NCBI RefSeq assembly: GCF_005298075.1
Contig: NZ_SZZH01000001.1
Location: 2,108,001-2,172,000 of the forward strand
Source of the DNA: Nakamurella flava
GTDB lineage: Bacteria > Actinomycetota > Actinomycetes > Mycobacteriales > Nakamurellaceae
DNA: 64,000 bases
Reading direction: 5' to 3'
The notes under the pieces were generated by a model. That model made no database searches, had not been told where the DNA came from, and was given only the letters and a program-made list of their open reading frames with translations. The position numbers were made by a program, and so were the translations under genes. Each line of letters starts with the position of its first letter. The first letter of the stretch is position 1. This document shows, in pieces, positions 14,535 through 23,062 of the stretch.

Positions 14535-14563
14535 TTGGCCGCCGCGGGCGCGGCACGTAACAT
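14535..14563 (+). promoter_or_regulatory. probable promoter of rplY-pth
   Basis: TTGGCC (14535-14540), 17 bases, then TAACAT (14558-14563). The -10 hexamer and spacer equal those before the aldehyde dehydrogenase. The transcript would have a leader of about 170 bases before rplY. Confidence 0.45.
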
Positions 14564-14743
14564 GTCAGGGTTGCCTCGGCGAGGGTCAGTCCCGTCCAGC
14601 CGCTTCCGCCCCCGGGTGGAGAGCGCCGGAAGGACGACCGTGATCGACGCGGTGGAATCCTCCGCCGTGCGTGAACACCCCGCCCGGAGCACGTCACCGC
14701 AGCCGAAACAGTTGTCGTCACCAGTATTGGGAGTGTTGTCGTC

Positions 14744-15376
14744 ATGGCCGAGGTCCGTCTGATCGCGGAGAACCGCACCGACTTCGGGAAGGGCGGCGCC
14801 CGCCGTACCCGCCGGGCCGGCAAGATCCCCGCCGTCCTCTACGGCCACGGCTCCGAGCCGCGGCACCTGTCCCTGCCGGCCCGCGAGTTCACCGCCGCGA
14901 TCAAGGGCGGTGGCAACACCGTGCTGACCCTGGAGCTGTCCGACGGTGACCAGCTCGCGCTGCCCAAGGCCGTCGTGCGCCACCCGCTGCGCGACTACTA
15001 CGAGCACGTCGACCTGCTGATCATCCGTCGCGGCGAGCGCGTGACCGTCGACGTCCCGGTCACCGTCGTCGGCGATGCCGCCCCGGGCACCCTGGTGCTC
15101 AACGACCTGTCGACCCTGTCGATCGAGGCCGAGGCGCTGTCCATCCCCGAGTCCGTCGAGGTCTCGATCGAAGGGGCCGAGGCCGGCACCCAGGTCCTGG
15201 CCGGCCAGGTCGAGCTGCCCGCCGGGGCCACCCTGGTGACCGACGCCGAGGCTCTCGTCGTCGCCGTCAACACCGCCCCGACCGCCGAGGAGATCGAGGC
15301 CGAGGGCTCCGGCGAGACCCTGGGCGAGGTCCTCGAGGCCGAGGCCGACGCCGAGGACAGCTCCTCCGAGAGCTGA
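14744..15376 (+). CDS. rplY: 50S ribosomal protein L25/general stress protein Ctc
   Basis: 210 residues. It binds 5S rRNA in the large ribosomal subunit. The N-terminal L25 domain (1-90) has ENRTDFGKGGARRTRRAGKIPAVLYGHG and the KAVVRHPLRDYYEHVDLL segment. The second, all-beta TL5/CTC domain (about 95-185) has IPESVEVSIEGAEAGTQVLAGQVELP. The acidic Ser/Glu-rich tail is typical of actinobacterial CTC proteins. It is followed 84 bases later by pth, a pairing conserved across actinobacteria. Confidence 0.95.
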   Translation: MAEVRLIAENRTDFGKGGARRTRRAGKIPAVLYGHGSEPRHLSLPAREFTAAIKGGGNTVLTLELSDGDQLALPKAVVRHPLRDYYEHVDLLIIRRGERVTVDVPVTVVGDAAPGTLVLNDLSTLSIEAEALSIPESVEVSIEGAEAGTQVLAGQVELPAGATLVTDAEALVVAVNTAPTAEEIEAEGSGETLGEVLEAEADAEDSSSES

Positions 15377-15460
15377 TCCACCCAGCGCACCCACGGGGGC
15401 GGTGCCGCGGCGACGCGGCCCGCCCCCGTTCTCGTCCCCGCCACCCGAGAGGATGTTCCC

Positions 15461-16072
15461 GTGGTCGATCGCGCCGCGAGTGCGGCGGTCCCGGCCGCCG
15501 TCCCCTCCCCCTGCCTCGTCGTCGGCCTCGGCAACCCGGGCAAGGAGTACGCCGGCCACCGGCACAACGTGGGCGCGATGGTCGCCGACATCCTCGCCGC
15601 CCGGCTCGGTAGCCGTTTCACCAGCCACAAGGCGGGCGCCGACATCGCCACCGGGCGGTTCGGCGACGCGAAGGTGATCGTCGCCAAACCCCGCAGCTAC
15701 ATGAACGTCTCGGGCAAACCGGTGGCCGGGCTCGCGCGGTTCTTCTCGGTCGAACCGACATCGGTGATCGTCGTCCACGACGAGCTGGACGTCCCGTTCG
15801 GCGCGCTACGGGTCAAGCAGGGTGGCGGCGAGGGCGGCCACAACGGGCTCCGCGCGATCTCCGCGGCCCTGTCGACCAAGGACTACCTGCGCGTCCGGGT
15901 CGGCATCGGACGGCCCCCGGGCCGCCAGGACCCCGCCGACTACGTGCTCCGCGACTTCTCCGCCGCCGAACGCAAGGACCTGCCGGTCGAACTGGAACTG
16001 GCCGCGGACGCCGTCGAACTCCTCATCGCGCAGGGGCTGCTCGTCGCGCAGAACCGACTGCACGCCCCCTGA
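15461..16072 (+). CDS. pth: peptidyl-tRNA hydrolase
   Basis: 203 residues from a GTG with GAGAGGA upstream. It releases tRNA from peptidyl-tRNA that drops off ribosomes. Motifs: [20 protein letters not shown] with the catalytic His, [13 protein letters not shown], and HDELDVPFG with the catalytic Asp, then GGHNGLRAI and [11 protein letters not shown]. Length matches bacterial Pth with an extra Ala-rich N-terminus of about 15 residues. It probably shares a transcript with rplY and converges on the acyl-AMP ligase gene with only 27 bases between stops. Confidence 0.95.
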   Translation: MVDRAASAAVPAAVPSPCLVVGLGNPGKEYAGHRHNVGAMVADILAARLGSRFTSHKAGADIATGRFGDAKVIVAKPRSYMNVSGKPVAGLARFFSVEPTSVIVVHDELDVPFGALRVKQGGGEGGHNGLRAISAALSTKDYLRVRVGIGRPPGRQDPADYVLRDFSAAERKDLPVELELAADAVELLIAQGLLVAQNRLHAP

Positions 16073-16099
16073 TCCGCAAAGCCCCAGATCCGTGCGGGC

Positions 16100-17818
16100 T
16101 CAGCCCTGCGGGTCGTCGGCGGCGAGCAGGGCCGATGCCGCGGCCCGCTTGATCTTCCCGGACGGCGTCTTCGGCAGCGTTCCCGGCGGCAGCACCCGCA
16201 CCAGCGCGGGACGCGCGCCGACCGCCGTGGTCACCGCCGAGCGCACCGCGGCGACGATGCCCTCCACCTCCTCGGGGCTGCCGCTCCCACCGGCCGCACG
16301 GGACTCGACCCCGACGGCGAAGGATTCCCGCCCACCGGGGGTGGTCCAGCGGACGGCGACGGCGTTGCCCGCGCGGACGCCGTCCACCGCCTCGGCGACC
16401 CGTTCGATGTCGGTCGGGTAGATGTTCCGGCCGCCCATGATGATCACGTCCTTGGCCCGGCCGCAGATGACGATGCGGCCGTCGACCAGGTAACCCAGGT
16501 CGCCGGTGTCCAGCCATCCGTCGGCTGCCCGGGTGGGCACGGGTCCGTCGACCGTGAAGTACGTGTCGGTGACCGCCGCGCCGCGCAGGAAGAGCGTGCC
16601 GACCTCGCGCTCGGCCCGGTCCGGGCCGGAGGGCCCTTCCGGTCCGCAGACCCGCACCTCGATCCCCGGCAACGGCGGACCGAGCACCGGGTACCGGCGC
16701 GGTTGCGCGGGTTCCGGGGCGTCCGGCGCCACCGAGACAGCCCGGCGTTCGTGCTCGACCGACCGTCCGTCGACGGTGTCCACCTGCAGCGGCGTACCCC
16801 ACGGGTGGAACGACACCCCGAGGGTGGCCTCGGCCATGCCGTAGGCCGGCACCATCGCCGTGGACGGCAGCCCGAACGCGGCCCCGGCGGCCAGGAACGC
16901 CTTCACCGCGTCCACGTCCACCGGCTCGGCCCCGTTCAGGGCGAACCGGAGCGTCGACAGGTCGAGTGCGGGGGCATCGGCCCCGTCCGCACGGGTGCGG
17001 GCGGCCCGGGCCAGCACCCGCGCGGTCAGCGCGTAGGCGAAGTTGGGGGCGGCGGTGACGGACCCGCCGTACCGGCTGATGAGCTCGGGCCACAGAGCCG
17101 GCGAGGACAGGAAATCCGACGGGGTGACGCTGACGACCTCGATCCCCCGGCTCATCGGCAGGGTCAGGAAGCCGACCATGCCCATGTCGTGGAAGAGCGG
17201 CAGCCAGGACACCATCACGTCGGACGGACCGATGTCGGCCGCCGCGCACATCGCCTCCAGGTTCGCCCACACGTTGCCGTGGCTGATGCGGACGGCCTTG
17301 GGCGTGGCGGTCGAACCCGAGGTCAGCTGCAGCAGCGCCGTGGCGTCCTCGCCCACCTCGACGTCCGGCACCGTCACCTCACCGGGCGCGGTCAGGTCGG
17401 CCACGGTGAACACCAGCACCCCGGACGCCCGGAGCTGACCGACCGCGTCGGCGAAGGCCGGGCCGTCGAACGGCGCGCCCAGGACGACGGCGCGCGCCCG
17501 GATGACCCGCAGCACGGCCGCGGTCTCCGGCAGGTAGTGCCGCATGTCGGTGCGGGCCGTGGGCTGGTGCAGCATCGTCACCGACGCCCCCACCAGCCAC
17601 GCCCCCTGGGCGATCGGTGCGACATCGACCGGCTGGGCCGCGAGGATGGCCACCGCGTCTCCGGAGCGGACCCCGGCGGCCGCCAGCCGACCGGTGGCCG
17701 ACCGGGCCAACTGGTGGATCTCGCCCCACGTCCGCCGCAGCGGACGGTCTGGCTCGCCGGTGACCATGCCCTTGTCGCCGGCGGCGGCCCGACGCAGCGC
17801 TGCGGTGAAGATGCTCAT
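16100..17818 (-). CDS. fatty acyl-AMP ligase / FadD-type acyl-activating enzyme
   Basis: 572 residues from the ATG at 17818. It belongs to the adenylating superfamily and activates a fatty acid as acyl-AMP. Motifs: P-loop LLQLTSGSTATPKAV, the VSWLPLFHDMGMVGFL segment characteristic of FAAL and FadD32-like enzymes, APNFAYALTARVL, LNGAEPVD, YGMAEATLGVSF, DTGDLGYLVDGRIVICGRAKD and GGRNIYPTDIE, with the C-terminal lysine in KTPSGKIKRAA. In mycobacteria an acyl-CoA synthetase-like gene (pks16, Rv1013) occupies this place between ispE and pth, and this is probably its positional counterpart. The substrate is unknown; no polyketide synthase is adjacent. A tandem repeat array lies just upstream of the start. 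Confidence 0.85.
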   Translation of the reverse strand: MSIFTAALRRAAAGDKGMVTGEPDRPLRRTWGEIHQLARSATGRLAAAGVRSGDAVAILAAQPVDVAPIAQGAWLVGASVTMLHQPTARTDMRHYLPETAAVLRVIRARAVVLGAPFDGPAFADAVGQLRASGVLVFTVADLTAPGEVTVPDVEVGEDATALLQLTSGSTATPKAVRISHGNVWANLEAMCAAADIGPSDVMVSWLPLFHDMGMVGFLTLPMSRGIEVVSVTPSDFLSSPALWPELISRYGGSVTAAPNFAYALTARVLARAARTRADGADAPALDLSTLRFALNGAEPVDVDAVKAFLAAGAAFGLPSTAMVPAYGMAEATLGVSFHPWGTPLQVDTVDGRSVEHERRAVSVAPDAPEPAQPRRYPVLGPPLPGIEVRVCGPEGPSGPDRAEREVGTLFLRGAAVTDTYFTVDGPVPTRAADGWLDTGDLGYLVDGRIVICGRAKDVIIMGGRNIYPTDIERVAEAVDGVRAGNAVAVRWTTPGGRESFAVGVESRAAGGSGSPEEVEGIVAAVRSAVTTAVGARPALVRVLPPGTLPKTPSGKIKRAAASALLAADDPQG

Positions 17819-17865
17819 CGCTGACCACCGTAAATGCTCCGCCCGCCGGAGGCGCCCCGGGGTGG

Positions 17866-18075
17866 CGCCCCGACCGTCGACGACCCGGCGGGCCTGGGAT
17901 GCGACCACCAAGCACGGCGCCCCGACCGTCGACGACCCGGCGGGCCTGGGATGCGACCACCAAGCACGGCGCCCCGACCGTCGACGGCCCGGCGGGCCTG
18001 GCCTGCGACCACCAAGCACAACGACCCGACCCGTCGACGGCCCGGCGGGCCTAGGATGCGACAACCAGGCAACGA
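17866..18075. repeat. four tandem copies of a 52-bp repeat
   Basis: Units at 17866-17917, 17918-17969 and 17970-18021, plus a diverged fourth to about 18075. The first two are identical; copies 3 and 4 carry a few substitutions. The unit starts CGCCCCGACCGTCGACGACC and ends GCGACCACCAAGCAC. The array fills the space between two divergent genes. It has no spacers, so it is not a CRISPR. Confidence 0.9.
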
Positions 18076-18090
18076 TGCCGTGCGGTGGAC

Positions 18091-18984
18091 ATGTCGACGC
18101 GCGTCAGCGATCCCCCGACGGCCCGACCCCCGGGAGCCGGACACGTGGAAACCGACCGCTTCGGTGACCCGCTCCGCGCGCTCAGCGGCCTCACCGGCCA
18201 CTACAGCGCGATCCACGACATCCGCGTGGGCGAGATCGGTGGCCGGGACGGCCGCGGCCGTCTGGTGCGCATCTATTCGAACGGCACCGGCGCACCGGTC
18301 CTGGCCGTCCCCGACCTCGGGTCGTCCGCCGCGGCCTGGTTGGGGCTGACCGAACCGTTGTGCGCCGCCGGCCGGCAACTGGTGTCCGTCGACCTCCCGG
18401 GGTCGGCGCACTGCGACCCGCTCGACGCACCGGGCGGGGACGCCCACGCCGAGCACCTGGCGGCCGTCACCGAGCAGCTGCTCGGTGGTGACCGCTCCGC
18501 CCGATCCGGCGAGACCGGTTGCGACATCGTGGGTGTCGGGTTCGGCGCCTACGTCGTGCTGACACTCGCGACCCGCCGACCGGACCTGGTGCACCGGGCC
18601 GTCGTCATCGACCCGCTGCTGCCGCCCCCCAGCGCCGACGCGCCCCGGCCGCGGCTGTCCCTGGGCATGATGCTCGACGGCGCGGTCACCACGGTGCGGC
18701 GGGGTCGCCCGCTGGCCAACCTCGCCGGGCTCGGTCGGGCGCGGGCGACGCTGGGCGCGTTGGCCGACCCGGACCCGGCCTGGTGGACCGCCCTGTCCGC
18801 CGTCACCGCCCCTGTGCTCGTGGTCGCCTCCGGTCCGTCCCACGCCGACGGCGCCACCGGGGCCGACGCGCTGGCGGCGCGCATCCCGGGCGCCCGCCGG
18901 GCCGACCTGCCACCCGGGGTCGGCGGCCCCCACCGCGACCCGGAGCGGCTCGCCGATCTGGTGGTGCCCTTCCTGCGCGGCTGA
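18091..18984 (+). CDS. alpha/beta-hydrolase-fold protein lacking the usual nucleophile
   Basis: 297 residues from the ATG at 18091. A GTG at 18085 and a GTG at 18145 (GGGAG upstream) are alternatives, the last with the best ribosome-binding site. The fold is suggested by APVLAVPDLGSSAAAWLGLTEPL (strand and oxyanion region), LVSVDLPGSAHCDP, CDIVGVGFGAYVVLTLATRRPDLV and APVLVVASGPS near the C-terminus. At the nucleophile elbow the expected GxSxG reads GVGFG, so the serine is absent, and no clear catalytic Asp or His motif follows. It may be a non-catalytic homologue, or use another residue. It lies divergent from the acyl-AMP ligase and just upstream of the ABC-F gene. Function unknown. Confidence 0.6.
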   Translation: MSTRVSDPPTARPPGAGHVETDRFGDPLRALSGLTGHYSAIHDIRVGEIGGRDGRGRLVRIYSNGTGAPVLAVPDLGSSAAAWLGLTEPLCAAGRQLVSVDLPGSAHCDPLDAPGGDAHAEHLAAVTEQLLGGDRSARSGETGCDIVGVGFGAYVVLTLATRRPDLVHRAVVIDPLLPPPSADAPRPRLSLGMMLDGAVTTVRRGRPLANLAGLGRARATLGALADPDPAWWTALSAVTAPVLVVASGPSHADGATGADALAARIPGARRADLPPGVGGPHRDPERLADLVVPFLRG

Positions 18985-19047
18985 TCCCGCCCGACCGGGC
19001 CCGACGGTCGGAGAGCAGGGGCGTCGCCCTTTAGCCTGGGAGACGTT

Positions 19048-20865
19048 ATGGCGCATCTTCTCGGGGCCGAAGCCCTGTCGTTGGAATATCCGACCAAGGT
19101 CGTGTTCGACTCCGTCTCTCTCGGGGTGAACGAGGGCGACCGCATCGGCATCGTCGGCCGCAACGGCGACGGCAAGTCCAGTCTGCTGGCGATGCTGGCC
19201 GGCCGGCAGCGCCCGGACCGCGGTCGGGTGACCGTCCGCGGCGGGGTCCGGGTCGGCGTACTCGACCAGGGCGACACCCTGGACGACACCCAGACGATCC
19301 GGCAGATCGTGGTCGGCGACGCCGAGGAACACGAGTGGGCCGGGGACGCCCGGGTCCGGGACGTCATCGGCGGTCTGCTCGGCGACCTCGACTTCGATGC
19401 CCCGGTGGACCGGCTGTCCGGTGGTCAGCGGCGGCGGGTCGCACTGGCCCGGCTGCTGGCCGGTGACTGGGACGTGCTGGCCCTGGACGAGCCGACCAAC
19501 CACCTCGACACCGAGGCCATCGCCTGGCTGGCCGAACACCTGCGCCGCCGCTGGTCGGCGTCGGCCGGTGGCCTGCTGCTCGTCACCCACGACCGCTGGC
19601 TGCTCGACGCGGTGTGCACCACCACGTGGGAGGTCCACGACCGGATCGTCGAACCGTTCGAGGGTGGCTACGCGGCCTACATCCTGCAGCGGGTCGAACG
19701 CGACCGGCAGGCCGCGTCGATCGAGGCCCGCCGGCAGAACCTGGCCCGCAAGGAGCTGGCCTGGCTGCGGCGCGGCGCGCCGGCCCGGACGTCCAAGCCG
19801 AAGTTCCGGATCGACGCGGCCAACGCCCTGATCGCCGACGTCCCGGAGCTGCGCGACCCCATCGCGCTGCGTTCGCTGGCGGTGTCGCGGTTGGGTAAGG
19901 ACGTCGTCGACCTGCTCGACGTCGGGGTCAGCTACGGCGACCACCACGTGCTGGACGACATCGAGTGGCGGATCGCGCCCGGTGAGCGGACCGGTGTGCT
20001 CGGCGTCAACGGGGCCGGCAAGTCGACGCTGCTCGGCCTGATCGCCGGGACCGTCGAACCGACCGCGGGACGGGTCAAGCGGGGCAAGACCGTCAAGGTC
20101 GCCACCCTGACCCAGCGGATGGACGAGCTCGACGAGCACCTGGAATCCCCGGTGCGGGTGGTGCTGGAGCGGTTGCGGACCACGTACTCGTTCGGCACCG
20201 GGTCCAAGGCGATGGAACTCACCCCGGGGCAGCTGCTCGAACGGCTCGGTTTCGCCAGCGCCCAGCTGTCGACCCCGGTCAAGGACCTGTCCGGTGGTCA
20301 GCAGCGTCGCCTGCAGCTGCTGCTCATCCTGCTGCAACAGCCGAATGTGCTGATCCTCGACGAGCCCACCAACGACCTCGACACCGACATGCTGGCCGCC
20401 CTGGAGGACCTGCTCGACTCGTGGCCGGGGACGCTCATCGTCGTCTCCCACGACCGGTACTTCCTCGAGCGGGTCACCGACCAGCAGTTCGCGATCCTCG
20501 ACCGTCACCTGCGGCACCTGCCCGGCGGTGTCGACGAGTACCTGCAACGCCGCCGACGGGGCGAGGGCACCTTCACGGGCGCCACCGGCGCCCCGGACGC
20601 CCCGGCCGCGAACGGGGCCGCCGACGCCGGCGGACCGGCGCTGTCCGGAGCCGAGCTGCGGGCCGCGCAGAAGGAGCTGGAGGGGATCGAACGCCGCATC
20701 ACCCGGCTCGACACCCAGATCACGAAGGCCCGCACCGCATTGGCCGACCACGACCACGCCGACTACACCGGCCTGGCCGCGAAGATGAAGGACATCGGCG
20801 AGCTGGAGCGGCAGAGCGCCGAACTCGAGGAACGGTGGTTCGAGCTCAGCGAACAGCTGGGCTGA
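19048..20865 (+). CDS. ABC-F family ATPase (Uup-like)
   Basis: 605 residues with two ATP-binding domains and no membrane segments. Domain 1: Walker A GRNGDGKSS (Lys about 43), signature LSGGQRRRVALARLL (about 123), Walker B LALDEPTNHLD. Domain 2: GVNGAGKST, LSGGQQRRLQLL (about 414), LILDEPTNDLD and SHDRYF. A linker of about 90 residues separates them. The C-terminal 90 residues form a coiled coil (LRAAQKELEGIERRITRLD to LERQSAELEERW), as in Uup. ABC-F proteins act on ribosomes or, for Uup, are linked to DNA structure stability. The gene starts close to a TAGCCT box, giving a leader of only a few bases. Antibiotic-resistance subtypes have a longer P-site arm, not obvious here. Confidence 0.88.
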   Translation: MAHLLGAEALSLEYPTKVVFDSVSLGVNEGDRIGIVGRNGDGKSSLLAMLAGRQRPDRGRVTVRGGVRVGVLDQGDTLDDTQTIRQIVVGDAEEHEWAGDARVRDVIGGLLGDLDFDAPVDRLSGGQRRRVALARLLAGDWDVLALDEPTNHLDTEAIAWLAEHLRRRWSASAGGLLLVTHDRWLLDAVCTTTWEVHDRIVEPFEGGYAAYILQRVERDRQAASIEARRQNLARKELAWLRRGAPARTSKPKFRIDAANALIADVPELRDPIALRSLAVSRLGKDVVDLLDVGVSYGDHHVLDDIEWRIAPGERTGVLGVNGAGKSTLLGLIAGTVEPTAGRVKRGKTVKVATLTQRMDELDEHLESPVRVVLERLRTTYSFGTGSKAMELTPGQLLERLGFASAQLSTPVKDLSGGQQRRLQLLLILLQQPNVLILDEPTNDLDTDMLAALEDLLDSWPGTLIVVSHDRYFLERVTDQQFAILDRHLRHLPGGVDEYLQRRRRGEGTFTGATGAPDAPAANGAADAGGPALSGAELRAAQKELEGIERRITRLDTQITKARTALADHDHADYTGLAAKMKDIGELERQSAELEERWFELSEQLG

Positions 20866-20881
20866 GCCCCTCCGCCGGGCC

Positions 20882-21026
20882 CGCGACCGGGCGGAACACG
20901 CCGTTCCCGCGACGGAACAGCGGCGGGCTTGACCGAGTCGCGCACGGCACCTCCGCGACCCCTCTCGCGACTGGGCGGAACACGCCGTCTCCGCGACGGA
21001 AAAGCGGCGGGCTTTACCAAGTCGCG
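20882..21026. repeat. pair of 61-bp direct repeats with short terminal inverted ends
   Basis: Copies at 20882-20942 and 20966-21026 agree at 55 of 61 positions. Each begins CGCGAC and ends GTCGCG, so the ends are inverted complements. The pair lies between the convergent ABC-F and ispE genes and is followed by a G run. It may help terminate both genes or be a non-autonomous repeat family. Confidence 0.8.
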
Positions 21027-21059
21027 GGGGGGGGGCGCGGGCGGGGTGGGTGGGGTGAC

Positions 21060-22010
21060 TCAGCCGACGACGCGGGCTCCCGGGGCCGGACCCGTGGCCA
21101 CCCGCACCGAGCGGCAGGTGCCGCTGCCGGCCAGTTCCGCAGCGACCGCGGCGGCCGACTCGGCGTCCGCGCACAGCAGCGCGACCGTGGGGCCGGACCC
21201 GGACACCACCCCGGCCAGCGCGCCCGCCGCCACCCCGGCCCGCAGAGTGCGCCGGAGGCCCGGTTGCAGGGAGATCGCCGCGGCCTGCAGGTCGTTGCCG
21301 AGGGCGGCGGCCACCGCGGCGGCGTCACCGCCGGCCAGCGCGGCCAGCATGGTCTCCACCGGTCCGACCCGTGGGGGGTCGCCGATCTCCCGCAGCCGGT
21401 CGAGTTCGGCGAAGACCGCCGGGGTGGACAGGCCCTCCGCGGACAGCGCGAGCACCCAGTGCAGCCGGATCCGGGAGAGGACCGGCGACAACCGTTCCCC
21501 CCGCCCGGTGCCCACGGCGGTTCCGCCGGTCAACGCGAACGGGACGTCGGAGCCGAGCTCGGCCCCGATGTCGATCAGCTCGCCGCGGGTGGTCTCGATC
21601 CCCCACAGGGCCGCGCAGCCGACCAGGGCCGCGGCCGCGTCGGCGCTGCCGCCGGCCATGCCGCCCGCCACCGGGATCCGCTTGGTGATCGAGATGGCAA
21701 CGGGGGAACCGGTTTTGCGGCGACGGCGGAGCGCCGCGGCGGCGGCGCCGGCCAGATTGTCCGTCCCCGACGGCACCCCGTCGGCCGGTTCGCAGGTGAC
21801 CGACGAACGGACGGCCGGGGCGATGACGACATCGTCGGCCAGATCGACCGCATGGAACACCGACACCAGGTCGTGGTAGCCGTCGTCACGGAGCGGGCCC
21901 ACGCCCAGGTGGAGGTTGATCTTGGCCGGGGCCTGCACCCGCACCGCGCCGCCCGCGGCCACCGCCCGGGGTGGGCCCACCGGGCTCAGCCGTCCTCGTC
22001 GTTCGCTCAC
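21060..22010 (-). CDS. ispE: 4-diphosphocytidyl-2-C-methyl-D-erythritol kinase
   Basis: 316 residues from a GTG, ten bases after the rsmA stop. It phosphorylates CDP-methylerythritol in the MEP isoprenoid pathway (GHMP kinase family). Motifs: APAKINLHLGVGPLRDDGYHDL with the catalytic Lys and substrate-binding region, the glycine-rich ATP loop PVAGGMAGGSADAAAAL, the GSDVPFALTGG segment containing the catalytic Asp, and SGSGPTVALL near the C-terminus. Slightly long because of a 20-residue Ala/Arg-rich N-terminus. It is the last gene of the conserved metG-tatD-rpf-rsmA-ispE block. Confidence 0.95.
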   Translation of the reverse strand: MSERRGRLSPVGPPRAVAAGGAVRVQAPAKINLHLGVGPLRDDGYHDLVSVFHAVDLADDVVIAPAVRSSVTCEPADGVPSGTDNLAGAAAAALRRRRKTGSPVAISITKRIPVAGGMAGGSADAAAALVGCAALWGIETTRGELIDIGAELGSDVPFALTGGTAVGTGRGERLSPVLSRIRLHWVLALSAEGLSTPAVFAELDRLREIGDPPRVGPVETMLAALAGGDAAAVAAALGNDLQAAAISLQPGLRRTLRAGVAAGALAGVVSGSGPTVALLCADAESAAAVAAELAGSGTCRSVRVATGPAPGARVVG

Positions 22011-22020
22011 GTCGGTCCGT

Positions 22021-22926
22021 TCACTCCTGCTCGCCCCGGTCGACGGCCTTCATCGCGTCGGCGATCCGGGTGAAATCGTCGATGCGCAACGTCTCGCCCC
22101 GGGCCCCGGGGTCGACGTCCGCGCGCTCACAGATCTCCTGGGCGAAAGCCGACGACCCGGCCCATCCGGTCAGAGCGGCGCGCAGGGTCTTGCGGCGCTG
22201 CGCGAAAGCGGCGTCGACGACGGCGAACGTCGCGGCCCGGTCGTCCGTGCGCGGGTGCCGGTGCACGTCGACCGAGACCAGGGCGGAGTCCACGCCGGGG
22301 ACCGGCCAGAAGACATTGCGGCTGATCGAACCGGCCCGCCGGGCCACCCCGTACCAGGCCACCTTCGCGCTCGGCGCCCCGTAGACCTTGGACCCAGGTT
22401 CGGCGGCGAGCCGATCGGCCACCTCGGCCTGGACCATGACCAGCACCCGCCGCAGGGTGGGCACCTCGGCCAGCAGGTGCAGCAGCACGGGGACGGCCAC
22501 GTTATACGGCAGATTGGCGACCAGCGCGGTCGGTTCGGCCGGGGCCGCGACCTCCTCGGGCAGCACGAGGCGATCGGCGGTCACGGTCATCGCGTCCGCC
22601 GCGATCACCTGGAGGGCGGTGCGCCGGGTCGGGGCGTGCTCGGCGACCGTCCGCGGCAGCAGATCGGCCAGCCGGGGGTCGATCTCCACCGCGGTCACCG
22701 CACCGACCGTGTCCAGCAGGGCCAGGGTGAGCGAGCCGAGGCCGGGACCGACCTCCAGGACGTGCTCGGTCGACCGCAGATCGGCGGCCGCCACGATCCG
22801 CCGCACCGTGTTGCCGTCGAGGACGAAGTTCTGCCCCAGCGTCTTGGTCGGGCGGAGATCGAGTTCCTCCGCCAACCGCCGGATCTCGCCGGCGCCGAGC
22901 AGCGTCACCCGTGGTCGTTCCGTCAC
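22021..22926 (-). CDS. rsmA: 16S rRNA (adenine1518-N6/adenine1519-N6)-dimethyltransferase
   Basis: 301 residues from a GTG. KsgA/RsmA dimethylates two adjacent adenines in helix 45 of 16S rRNA, a late step of 30S assembly; its loss gives kasugamycin resistance. Motifs: KTLGQNFV, the SAM-binding [12 protein letters not shown], the [11 protein letters not shown] acidic region, and the catalytic NLPYNVAVP, followed by [13 protein letters not shown] and [12 protein letters not shown]. Transcribed with ispE; a hairpin (23002-23042) separates it from the upstream rpf gene. Confidence 0.96.
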   Translation of the reverse strand: MTERPRVTLLGAGEIRRLAEELDLRPTKTLGQNFVLDGNTVRRIVAAADLRSTEHVLEVGPGLGSLTLALLDTVGAVTAVEIDPRLADLLPRTVAEHAPTRRTALQVIAADAMTVTADRLVLPEEVAAPAEPTALVANLPYNVAVPVLLHLLAEVPTLRRVLVMVQAEVADRLAAEPGSKVYGAPSAKVAWYGVARRAGSISRNVFWPVPGVDSALVSVDVHRHPRTDDRAATFAVVDAAFAQRRKTLRAALTGWAGSSAFAQEICERADVDPGARGETLRIDDFTRIADAMKAVDRGEQE

Positions 22927-23001
22927 CGCGTCATACTCACACGCGGGTCGTGGCCGACGCGACGCGTCCGGGCGGGCACGCCGCTCGGGCCGGCCCGAAA
23001 C

Positions 23002-23042
23002 CGCGAACGCGCCCTTCCCGGATGGGGAAGGGCGCGCTCGCG
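23002..23042 (-). terminator. hairpin terminator between rpf and rsmA
   Basis: Arms of 18 bases at 23002-23019 and 23025-23042 match at 17 positions around a five-base loop. It probably attenuates transcription from rpf into rsmA. Confidence 0.6.
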
Positions 23043-23062
23043 GACGTCATGAAGAGGGTCGG

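Noticed and set aside
17866-18075. Possible CRISPR array
   Set aside because: Repeats are contiguous 52-base units without unique spacers, and no cas genes are near.
18085-18090. GTG at 18085 as start of the hydrolase homologue
   Set aside because: Only two codons earlier than the ATG, with no better ribosome-binding sequence; kept as an alternative only.
17815-21174. Very long minus-strand open frame of 1119 codons
   Set aside because: It runs antisense through the hydrolase and ABC-F genes and across the repeat arrays, has low-complexity Arg/Gly/Pro composition and no motif. It is a GC-bias shadow.
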